A DNA stretch of 64,000 nt. It comes from Albugo candida. Its lineage: Eukaryota; Oomycota; Peronosporomycetes; Albuginales. The stretch is from positions 124,001 to 188,000 of the forward strand of contig JBDOQK010000011.1 in the NCBI GenBank assembly GCA_040437565.1, written 5' to 3'. Positions 21,251-32,631 of the stretch are shown here, one piece after another. The notes below the pieces were generated by a model that made no database searches, was not told the DNA's origin, and saw nothing but the letters and a program-made list of their open reading frames with translations. Position 1 is the first letter of the stretch, and each line of letters begins with the position of its first letter. A program made the translations under genes and the position numbers.

Positions 21251-24200
21251 TTAAAAACAACGTACAATACGAATGGCACCCAACAATCCAATTCTCCTCG
21301 CGATATTGCTCAGCGCCCGACATTGTTTTTCGTCGTTTTTGTAATTCGCCTTTACTGTGGAGTCTTGGCGAAGCAATTCGTTTATCAAGCGCTTGTTGGA
21401 ATTTCTGTTGTAGTTCTCGTCGTAATCGCTTGGATTGAAGCTTTTCTCGCAAGATGATTGTTGGAATTGCTACGATTGGGAACTCAATCACAAATTCCGA
21501 GCGAGGAATAAGGTACCGTCAAAGTAATTGGGAAGGCCTTTGACAGCTTTTGTCGTTGCGAGACGCGTCTTAAGCATTGGACACAAATTCTGAAACATGG
21601 CTGGAACGTACTCGAAAAGTATCCGCATGATGATGAGCACACAGGCGCTGGCAAAGAATCCAAAGAGCACCACCACTTGCTTTCGAGTGACTCGACGAAA
21701 TATGTTTTGTTTCTCAGTCGGCTGAAAGGATGGAATTCCTTCTCCAATGAATTCGGTCTTTGGTGTACTCAGCTCGACGTGAATGTCATCTTGCTACGAA
21801 AGAACGACGTGAAGCGGCGAAAATGGAACTCGAGCGATTGGATACCGTTTGGAAAATCAGACTGTTGGAAAACATCCACAAAGCTACGCAACAATGCAAT
21901 ACAACCGCATACGGAAGCAATGATCCAGTCATTCGAGCAATTTTCGCGTCGTATAATGGAGGTGATCGTGTAATTCGCAAAAATGCTATAGCAATCGATT
22001 CAGAAAAATCACATCGCTTGACAATTGCAAACGTACTGAATTTATCGGCCCAATATGTGATGAAAATGCCACAGAATCCAATCACATGAAGCAGTGGCAT
22101 CCCGGCAGAAAGAAGATACGTGATGAAAATTGTGGTCAAAATCTGTGCGTATCGTTGTGCAAGATCGAATTTTGGACCACGATACAACGTGTCTAGATCT
22201 CGTTGTGTGTCTTGCTTGGTTCTCGAATAATCAAAAGTACACCCACGATCCCAAAAGCGCTTGATTTCAAGACGAAGATACGTCACAAAAGTATTCAGAT
22301 GTGGGGACAGAATATTGATGATCATGGTCAGCATGAGAGACACACCAACGTCCTGGTACCACTCGGCTGAAAAATCTCCGTATTTGCCGCTGAGAAATTG
22401 GAAGGAAGATACGTTGATGGAAGCCATGTGTTTTGTTGGATAAAACGATTGTATATTTGCGTTGATGATAATTACAAGCAAAGCCGTGTTGCAGAGTTGT
22501 GCGAGGAAAATCTTGATCACCTGAGAAATTATATGCGCAGATTCGGTGTGATACTTTTCCATTTTCACGAAAATCCTGCAATTTCTCGTGAAAATGGAAA
22601 AGNNNNNNNNNNNNNNNNNNNNNNNNNNNNNNNNNNNNNNNNNNNNNNNNNNNNNNNNNNNNNNNNNNNNNNNNNNNNNNNNNNNNNNNNNNNNNNNNNN
22701 NNACCACTCGGCTGAAAAATCTCCGTATTTGCCGCTGAGAAATTGGAAGGAAGATACGTTGATGGAAGCCATGTGTTTTGTTGGATAAAACGATTGTATA
22801 TTTGCGTTGATGATAATCACAAGCAAAGCCGTGTTGCAGAGTTGTGCGAGGAAAATCTTGATCACCTGAGAAATTATATGCGCAGATTCGGTGTGATACT
22901 TTTCCATTTTCACGAGAAATTGCAGGATTTTCGTCAGTAAGAGATTCACAATCACAACCATCAGAACGGAAGCTACCGAAAGTGATTGTGCTGTGAGGAA
23001 AGACTTGGCCCATGCTTTGCAATATTTATGCGCAGCTCCCGTGAGAGGATTGATGTCGAATTCTTCATTCATCATTTCCTGGAAAGATAGTTTGTGTAAT
23101 AGAGCCTCGCAATAACACCCTACAAGCGCTTTGTACACTGAAGCTTCAGTCTGTTTATTGTATTCATCCAACACGACGTCATCTTTCGTGATATTCGCGG
23201 GGCAAGAAGTTGTGCGTCCGAATTCCTGGTCGAGTTGACCCTTTTCATACTTTGCGAGAAATANNNNNNNNNNNNNNNNNNNNNNNNNNNNNNNNNNNNN
23301 NNNNNNNNNNNNNNNNNNNNNNNNNNNNNNNNNNNNNNNNNNNNNNNNNNNNNNNNNNNNNNNGAGAGGATTGATGTCGAATTCTTCATTCATCATTTCC
23401 TGGAAAGATAGTTTGTGTAATAGAGCCTCACAATAACACCCCACAAGCGCTTTGTACACAGAAGCTTCAGTCTGTTTATTGTATTCATCCAACACGACGT
23501 CATCTTTCGTGATATTCGCGGGGCAAAAAGTTGTGCGTCCAAATTCCTGGTCGAGTTGACCCTTTTCATGCTTTGCGTGAAGTATGATAAAAAAGCTCAC
23601 AAGCAGAAAAGATAGCGCGCACAGATTCACAACCCAACGTCTAAAAAAGCGCTCCAAGCCAGAGTAATGCAGATTTTCCCATTTGATGTCGCTCGGATCC
23701 GGTGCTGGAGAAAATCGTAANNNNNNNNNNNNNNNNNNNNNNNNNNNNNNNNNNNNNNNNNNNNNNNNNNNNNNNNNNNNNNNNNNNNNNNNNNNNNNNN
23801 NNNNNNNNNNNNNNNNNNNNGACCCTTTTCATGCTTTGCGTGAAGTATGATAAAAAAGCTCACAAGCAGAAAAGATAGCGCGCACAGATTCACAACCCAA
23901 CGTCTAAAAAAGCGCTCCAAGCCAGAGTAATGCAGATTTTCCCATTTGATGTCGCTCGGATCCGGTGCTGGAGAAAATCGTAATCGTTTGCCATGTAATC
24001 TTCTCTCCTTTGGTTGAAAGAATCGATGTAAAGCTCCTAGATCCGGGTACACTTGCAAGCACCGTTGGAAGCCTTCTTCCTCTTCAAACGTTATGAACGC
24101 CGTCACTGCTTGTGCTCGAGTACCTTCCCCATGCCGCTTACGCCACTTCTCGAGCTTGACATTATGCTTCTCCAACGCCAAATCCAACTTTCTTGACTTT

Positions 24201-26582
24201 TTGATGTGCGATTGTATGCTGCTGCTATACTTTTTATGGTCCAATTTGCCTTCGAGCTGTTTGATCTTTTCCAACCGCTGAAGTTCGACTTCCAATTTAC
24301 GCACAATCACACCACGATCACGAACAAGTTTGAGCTGCCCAGAAGTCGATTTACCGAATTGAATGTCGGCAATGCGAATACAATCGAATTCACGCGTACA
24401 AGGCTCTGCGAGTGTGAGGATCTTCTCCAAATGAGTTCGAAGCTTTTGCAAATTAAGGGTTTACACAAGTATTCGAACAGAATTGGAAGCAAATACCTCG
24501 TTTCGAAGCTGATCGAGATCGTTGTGTTTGGGCAAATGCATCAGCTGAACGGTGTAGTCGGCTGCGACGATCTGATTTCGCGAGATGCGATCGATTGCAG
24601 CAGCTTCCTTCCTCTTCATCCACAAAACTATTGCGAGAAAGACAAAAGAGCAGACAATGTCACATCCAACCGCAAAGCCCAAGAGTTGGTTTCTCTACAG
24701 CAGCACAGTGAGCTCTGGCTTGTGAAAAATACATTTGACATACGCTGATAGTATCCCAGCCAGCAATTGTGAAGCTCCATTCATTGAACAAGCTGACCGA
24801 TGTGGTGAAGCATTGCGCATATACAAGTAAACCACGAGTAAATGGATCGGGACACTGTGTGTAATCGCTAAAGTCGTTGATTCCGGCAGTGCAAATTGTA
24901 CCGAATTCCTCTGAAGTTGTGTTTCTCGGACAAAATGTTTGCGTGTGCAACTTGTTCCATGTGTACGTTGTATTTTCATCGATGACGAAGGAGCATCTGC
25001 TCTTCCCAAAGCACAGACCTTCTGCGATGGATTGTACGCTCTTACTTGCACAACCGGCCATAGTTTTGATGGTCAGAGCACTAAAATCGGGAGAATCAGA
25101 TGCAGGATCCCAAGCATCTGCACAACAAGAGACTTTGGAAACGGGATGCACTCCAAGAAAGCAGCCGTAGTCGCTGCTTGAACATCTCTTCTTGCATCTA
25201 TTGCGCGCAAAGCATTCCTCTTTGATCTCAGCACGACATTTGCCGGTTTTCGNNNNNNNNNNNNNNNNNNNNNNNNNNNNNNNNNNNNNNNNNNNNNNNN
25301 NNNNNNNNNNNNNNNNNNNNNNNNNNNNNNNNNNNNNNNNNNNNNNNNNNNNAAAGTCGTTGATTCCGGCAGTGCAAATTGTACCGAATTCCTCTGAAGT
25401 TGTGTTTCTCGGACAAAACGTTTGCATTTGCAACTTGTTCCATGTGTACGTTGTATTCTCATCGATGACGAAGGAGCATCTACTCTTCCCAAAGCACAGA
25501 CCTTCTGCGATGGATTGTACGCTCTTACTTGCACAACCGGCCACAGTTTTGATGGTCAGAGCACTAAAATCGGGAGAATCAAATTCAGGATCCCAAGCAT
25601 CTGCACAACAAGATACTTTTGAGACGGGATGCACTCCAAGAAAGCAGCCGTAATCGCTTCTTGAACATTTCTTCTTGCATCTATTGCGCGCAAAGCATTC
25701 CTCTTTGATCTCAGCACGACATTTGCCGGTTTTCGACATCACCTTGTTCCTTTCTGGACATGTACATGATCCTTGAGCTGCTTGTACCGAATAAACAGCT
25801 TTGATGAACCCGATTTCTCCAGCTGCGCACGATAATGAGATCGTTTCGCCTTGTGCGCCTTGATCACACGTGCTACTTGACTCTTTCAAATGTCCGATCG
25901 AAGTCATTCCCATCACAGACGGAACGTTTTGCTTGTACAACACTTTGAATTCCTCCCACGGTGACTCAATACCAAACACGTAAATTAAGAGCACGGGCAT
26001 TGTGATAAGAACAAGGAGGAAGAATAACCACGACATGACCTTGAGAAATTTAAAATATAAAGTAAGTCCGATTCCATAATGACTCAATACAAGCGAGTCT
26101 GTCGGGAGATCATGGAATGCATGTGCTCCAAAATCAGTGCTCATCGGATGAATTTCCGGTCTTGGATTTCCCACAGCATCCATATGAATCGATGAATATC
26201 GCATAGGATGAGTGAGGCCTCGATCGCGAAGAACTTTGGCGTACGAGAGGTATTTATACGTGCTGGTCCCACAATCAGCTGGGTAGCCTGCCAATTGTGC
26301 ATTTTCGCGAGATATTGCAAAAGAATTTCGATCGTTTTGTTCGCTTCGTATATTAACCGTACAGCCTTCAGCACTTATTTCGATCACGTTGTCACAGCCA
26401 GTATTGTCTTTCTGTGGGGCTTGTTCCTTTTCAACTTCCTGAGTGGCCTCAGTGAGAGGAGAATCGACCGGCAATGCTGAAGAGCGGGTCGTGGAGACTG
26501 TAGAAGTTTCAATCATCGCAAGTCTGGACAGCTGGATGCGCGAGGTAAAAAAAACTATAAATAAAATATGGCATAACGTCAT
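21251..26582 (-). CDS. OSCA/CSC1-like channel with extracellular SUEL-type lectin domain
   Basis: Large multi-exon membrane protein. From the N-terminus: a disordered leader, a first membrane segment (SWLFFLLVLITMPVLLIYVF, near 26010), a Cys-rich domain resembling galactose-binding SUEL lectin (conserved Cys pairs, GKSRCSF), a second segment (GFAVGCDIVCSFVFLAIVL), then a cytosolic domain with a coiled coil and AFITFEEEEGFQRC. The block APDPSDIKWENL precedes further membrane helices, including the RYAQIL and YWADKF regions. This layout fits CSC1/OSCA/TMEM63 mechanosensitive or osmosensitive cation channels. An anoctamin-like relative is possible. Four 100-N gaps with flanking duplications repeat parts of the lectin domain and helices, so the true protein is shorter than the raw translation. 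C-terminal exon and stop (21251) inferred from splice frame. Confidence 0.7.
22553..22602. repeat. Fold-back inverted repeat at a contig end
   Basis: The last bases before the gap read as a near palindrome. The arm CTTTTCCATTTTCACGA is followed by its inverted complement ending AAAATGGAAAAG. In the second copy at about 22896-22940 the same locus continues without the inversion. The left contig therefore ends in a snap-back, most likely an assembly or amplification artefact. Confidence 0.75.
22603..22702. other. 100-N gap with duplicated flanks
   Basis: Sequence 22358-22570 reappears at 22703-22915 with about one difference. The gap is a failed merge of overlapping contigs within the channel gene, not missing sequence. 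Confidence 0.9.
23264..23363. other. 100-N gap with duplicated flanks
   Basis: 23043-23263 is repeated at 23364-23584 with several substitutions, consistent with two alleles. Lies in the channel gene. Confidence 0.9.
23721..23820. other. 100-N gap with duplicated flanks
   Basis: 23558-23720 is repeated essentially identically at 23821-23983. Lies in the cytosolic-domain part of the channel gene. Confidence 0.9.
25253..25352. other. 100-N gap with divergent duplicated flanks
   Basis: 24870-25252 is repeated at 25353-25735 with about 15 substitutions (roughly 4%), many altering amino acids. Both copies encode the lectin domain of the channel. Confidence 0.9.
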
Positions 26583-26635
26583 GCGATCGTGTATTGTATT
26601 GTTTCGATGTCTACCAAATTGGTGCGAGGTGTGAA

Positions 26636-28430
<1,795 letters not shown>

Positions 28431-28452
28431 TTTGCACACTAACTCTCGAAAA

Positions 28453-31400
28453 ATGAAGGAAAATCATCGAGTTGAAGTGGTCTCTCGAGCTAATCGATCC
28501 CGAAATGATTCCAAACAGCTCTGGAATACGTATCAGGAAACTACGGGCTCGATGGCCAGAGCACAGCTTGAGGATCAATCAATCTCAAGGACTGTACTTC
28601 ATGGCAAGAGTCGAAAAGGACAAAAGAAAGACACAGCCAAGCCGAAGTATGGGCCAAATTCTTCCGATGTGACGCACAATCGAAAGTTGAATAGTACAAA
28701 AACCATCCAAGGAGACACAAGGCATACTTCAGAAAAGATAATCAATTGCTTCAATGATCGAGACTCATTTGCATCCGACCGAGACTCTCAATGCTACATT
28801 GACGATAGACTGAGAATGCATCATGCAGCTTTGACAAGATCAAAAATGGCAACAGAGTCGAGTGTATCATCAAGAGCAAAAATAAGGCCAAATAAAAACA
28901 GGGAAGCACGAGAATATCACAATTCTACCGAAACAGAGTATTGGCACCGCTCTTCAAATCCTCACAATTTACCGCATACTCCAATGCTTTTGTCGGAGAA
29001 AGAGCGCAAGTCCGACTCGGTCTCTACCCGCATGCTTTCTGATAAGAAGAAAAATATGTTTTTACAATTCAATCGATCATCAGAACACGCGCATATGGCA
29101 GACCAGTATCAACGAAACTCGATCGGGCTGGAATCTGACGCTTCTTCTTCATCCAGTATTCAAATCGATGGATTCTATCGTGATTTTCATCCAAGCTTGC
29201 CAAAANNNNNNNNNNNNNNNNNNNNNNNNNNNNNNNNNNNNNNNNNNNNNNNNNNNNNNNNNNNNNNNNNNNNNNNNNNNNNNNNNNNNNNNNNNNNNNN
29301 NNNNNCAAAAATGGCAACAGAGTCGAGTGTATCATCAAGAGCAAAAATAAGGCCAAATAAAAACAGGGAAGCACGAGAATATCACAATTCTACCGAAACA
29401 GAGTATTGGTACCGCTCTTCAAATCCTCACAATTTACCGCATACTCCAATGCTTTTGTCGGAGAAAGAGCGCAAGTCCGACTCGGTCTCTACCCGCATGC
29501 TTTCTGATAAGAAGAAAAATATGTTTTTACAATTCAATCGATCATCAGAACACGCGCATATGGCAGACCAGTATCAACGAAACTCGATCGGGCTGGAATC
29601 TGATGCTTCTTCTTCATCCAGTATTCAAATCGATGGATTCTATCGTGATTTTCATCCAAGCTTGCCAAAAGAGCATCACGACCTCGTCAGAAACTCGAGA
29701 GAGGATATCAATGATATAATTGAGCAAGTAGTGATTCCTCGCTGGATTGTGCGTAGTGCTAATCAGACAGCTGAAAAAGAAAAGTCTTCATACATGAACG
29801 TATCTCAGATTGAAAAGGAGGACGACGAAGAGGTCAGCGACACCTCTTTGAATCCTCCTGTGGATCTTGCTCTCCGGACGACAAATCGAGCAGGTCTTTT
29901 CCGAAAGCCGCTGCGTAAATGGGCCGTTATAGCATCAAAACACCAATCCAAGCAATTCACGATATTCCAACTTGTTGTGTACTACCACAGTAAACGAGTA
30001 TTCACTCTAGAGAAGCGATTCAGCCAATTTCGAGTGCTTCACAAGCTTATGTGTCGAGAAAATCCTGCCATATTGCAGCTCAAATTCCCTCATCGTCACT
30101 TCTTCTCTTCTATGTCGCTACATGTGATTACTCAACGAAAGGAATGCCTGGAAGTCTATCTCAACTCACTCTTGAGCATAGCCCCACGATCCGGAAATCT
30201 GCACCATTTCTTTTCGACCGATGTCGTCACGGGCTCCTTTATGGATGGCAATGAAGAAAAGAGCAAGTTCTTTCCTGATTGTGAGCAAATGCGAAACGAA
30301 AATCCAAACTTACAACATCATCAAAGCAAATCTTTTCGCAAGAAACAGGGTGATCAACACAGCAGTCCTGGCTCTAGTTCTTTGGACTTGGATCCTCAAT
30401 CCCGTTTCAGTCAAAAAAGTTCTTCGAGGAATACATGTGGCTCGCTAAAAAGCTTTGCCAGCTTCCGTTATGGATCAGAATCCGAAGCTGAACAGCTCGT
30501 CACTATCACCGATTTCGAAATTCTTCAAGTACTAGGCAAAGGATCGTTTGGGAAGGTCTACATGGTGCGAAAGCATTCAAGTCAAGAAATTTTCGCCATG
30601 AAAGTCTTACGAAAAGCTGAGCTTGTGAAACGGAATCAGGTGCGACATACAATGACCGAACGACAAGTGTTGACATTAATATCTCACCCTTTCATCGTGT
30701 CAATGCGGTACGCATTCCAAACATCAAGCAAACTCATCATGATCTCGGATTATTGTTGTGGGGGTGAAATATTCTTTCATCTCAAGAAATTTCGATCATT
30801 CTCGGAAGCAATGGTTCGATTCTACGCAGCAGAGTTGATTGCAGCATTATCACATCTGCACGAGCATCATATTTTGTATCGAGACCTCAAGCCTGAAAAT
30901 ATATTATTGGATCAGGATGGACATATCCAATTGACCGATTTTGGGCTCTCGAAAATGAAGTGTACTGTTTTTCGTGGAGCAAAAACCTTTTGTGGGACTC
31001 CAGAGTACTTGGCGCCAGAAATGCTTCACAGTCGAAAAAATAAGACTCAGTATGGAACTGCAATTGATTGGTGGAGTCTAGGAACTTTGATTTATGAGAT
31101 GCTTACGGGATGGCCGCCATTTTTCGACCAAAATTACGATGTTATGTGCACAAAGATTTTGAAAGCTCCGCTACGATTTCCAGCACAATTTGGGCTCAGT
31201 CCTGTTGTACGCAATCTTATCGCTGGTCTTTTGCATCGTGATCCAGCTAAACGACTAGGATGTCGAGCGTCTCATGGTGGTGTCCAAGAACTGAAGCAGC
31301 ATCCTTTCTTCTCAAATATCAATTGGAAGTTACTTGAGCTTCGTTCTGTGAAACCACCGTTTAAGCCGCGCATTCGAAGTCCTACAGATACTCAAAATTT

Positions 31401-31626
31401 CGATAAAATGTTTACGCGAGAAACATTAGACCAACTCACGCTTCATGTACGTTTTATTGTTCCAATTTGCAACGATTTTACTCATATTTCCGATTTGTTA
31501 CAGAAAGAAAATCGTATCATTCACTCTCCAAGAAATGAATTCAAGGGATTCTCCTATTCTGTACAAAACAATGCGAGATCATCAGCTACAGGGTATGACG
31601 GACACGGCTTCAAGGCGCTCTGCTGA
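28453..31626 (+). CDS. PX-domain AGC-family Ser/Thr kinase (SGK-like)
   Basis: The ATG at 28453 is chosen; the frame is open slightly upstream only through a TTG. The first about 450 codons are polar and low-complexity. A PX-like phosphoinositide-binding domain follows (29910-30220, with KRVFTLEKRFSQFRVLHKLM). The kinase domain spans 30515-31310: Gly loop GKGSFGKV, catalytic Lys in FAMKVL, HRD-equivalent YRDLKPEN, DFG, activation segment FCGTPEYLAPE. An AGC C-terminal extension (FKPRIRSPTDTQNFDKMF) ends in a hydrophobic-motif-like FKGFSYS. A 57-base intron lies at 31447-31503 and keeps frame if retained. PX plus AGC kinase recalls SGK3, suggesting endosomal, PI3P-linked signalling. A gap with duplicated flanks adds about 155 extra codons. 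Confidence 0.9.
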   Translation: MKENHRVEVVSRANRSRNDSKQLWNTYQETTGSMARAQLEDQSISRTVLHGKSRKGQKKDTAKPKYGPNSSDVTHNRKLNSTKTIQGDTRHTSEKIINCFNDRDSFASDRDSQCYIDDRLRMHHAALTRSKMATESSVSSRAKIRPNKNREAREYHNSTETEYWHRSSNPHNLPHTPMLLSEKERKSDSVSTRMLSDKKKNMFLQFNRSSEHAHMADQYQRNSIGLESDASSSSSIQIDGFYRDFHPSLPKXXXXXXXXXXXXXXXXXXXXXXXXXXXXXXXXXXKMATESSVSSRAKIRPNKNREAREYHNSTETEYWYRSSNPHNLPHTPMLLSEKERKSDSVSTRMLSDKKKNMFLQFNRSSEHAHMADQYQRNSIGLESDASSSSSIQIDGFYRDFHPSLPKEHHDLVRNSREDINDIIEQVVIPRWIVRSANQTAEKEKSSYMNVSQIEKEDDEEVSDTSLNPPVDLALRTTNRAGLFRKPLRKWAVIASKHQSKQFTIFQLVVYYHSKRVFTLEKRFSQFRVLHKLMCRENPAILQLKFPHRHFFSSMSLHVITQRKECLEVYLNSLLSIAPRSGNLHHFFSTDVVTGSFMDGNEEKSKFFPDCEQMRNENPNLQHHQSKSFRKKQGDQHSSPGSSSLDLDPQSRFSQKSSSRNTCGSLKSFASFRYGSESEAEQLVTITDFEILQVLGKGSFGKVYMVRKHSSQEIFAMKVLRKAELVKRNQVRHTMTERQVLTLISHPFIVSMRYAFQTSSKLIMISDYCCGGEIFFHLKKFRSFSEAMVRFYAAELIAALSHLHEHHILYRDLKPENILLDQDGHIQLTDFGLSKMKCTVFRGAKTFCGTPEYLAPEMLHSRKNKTQYGTAIDWWSLGTLIYEMLTGWPPFFDQNYDVMCTKILKAPLRFPAQFGLSPVVRNLIAGLLHRDPAKRLGCRASHGGVQELKQHPFFSNINWKLLELRSVKPPFKPRIRSPTDTQNFDKMFTRETLDQLTLHVRFIVPICNDFTHISDLLQKENRIIHSPRNEFKGFSYSVQNNARSSATGYDGHGFKALC
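29206..29305. other. 100-N gap with duplicated flanks
   Basis: 28841-29205 is repeated at 29306-29670 with only a few substitutions, one His to Tyr. The kinase N-terminal region is therefore counted twice. Confidence 0.92.
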
Positions 31627-31847
31627 TAGTTCGCAACCTTAGAACAAAAACTAATAAACAAGTAGAAAATATCACAAGGCTAAATTCGTATGTTTTAAAT
31701 AGAGCACAATACAATTTGCAAATGGTATTATTGTTTCTGTAGGCAGTTTGCATTGCCGCAATCTTTCTCAACGAAACAACCACACTTGAACCTGGTATTT
31801 CGCAAGTTGAACTGGATATCCGCGCCATACTTTGTCGGCGATAGAAT

Positions 31848-32456
31848 GATTTCCGTCTCGAAAGCAAAGTCCACAAAAGAGTTCAAAGTGAACGGCTCTG
31901 CGAAAGAATTGATTGAGATAGCGGACCAGCTTTGTAAGATTTTTGTCGACTACAAATTGGATGGGAAATGGAACGAGTTGCTCGATGTGTATGAGGTGCG
32001 AATAGCAGTGGTTAAGCTCACAATCACATCATCTTTGACGGAATATAGACTCAAGAAAACACTGAAAACTGGAACGATATCATACGAATGTGTGCATCAC
32101 AGCAGGAAGTCGATTCTTTAAGCTTTTGGCATCTTGAGAAAGTGGCAATGGGAGAATTAGAAACGGGACGAGATGCGTATACAGAAGGAGTCAATTTATT
32201 CCAAAAAGAATCACGAAAGATTAGATCTCTGATTCAGACGATCTTGAACAGGGGCGAAGAAGCAGATGCAAAACGTAAACAGCATGAAGAAGCCATGAAA
32301 ATTCAGCGAGAAATAGTGTTGCGAGAGCTGCAAGCCGCAAAGGTATTTCAACGACACATTTATCAGAAAAACGATATGCAACTCGACCGCGAGCAGATGA
32401 CTCCAATTTCGGTAAAACAGCGATTACTTTCTGCAATAGAAACTTCTCAAAAGTAG
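31848..32456 (+). CDS. Conserved-looking helical protein, unknown
   Basis: Two exons joined by an intron at about 31995-32048 (gtgcga...atatag), giving a continuous frame VYE-TQENTENWND. Predicted product is about 185 residues, mostly charged alpha-helix with coiled-coil potential at 32190-32350. No signal peptide, membrane segment or catalytic motif seen, and no family recognised. The 5' end is uncertain: a protein-like stretch in another frame at 31743-31835 (AVCIAAIFLNETTTLEPGIS) may be an upstream exon. The stop TAG is at 32454-32456. It lies between the PX kinase and PNPase, tail-to-tail with the latter. Confidence 0.5.
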
Positions 32457-32631
32457 ATGGCGATACTCTGCGTATAACGTATCAACATGAAAATCACGAA
32501 AACAGGCGGAGATTTGTATACTTTCATGCACATTGAGTCTAAATCATTGAGCCAAACTGCGTCACTTGGTGTGTCAGCATCCTTCAGCTTCTATAATTAT
32601 TGTTTGGGTCTACATGTGAATTCGTTACATT

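Noticed and set aside
24206-24748. 180-codon plus-strand ORF
   Set aside because: It is antisense to the cytosolic domain of the channel gene, which has clear family motifs on the minus strand.
28841-29670. True internal tandem repeat in the PX kinase
   Set aside because: The repeat is centred on a 100-N gap and nearly identical, as at ten other gaps, so an assembly overlap is the simpler explanation.
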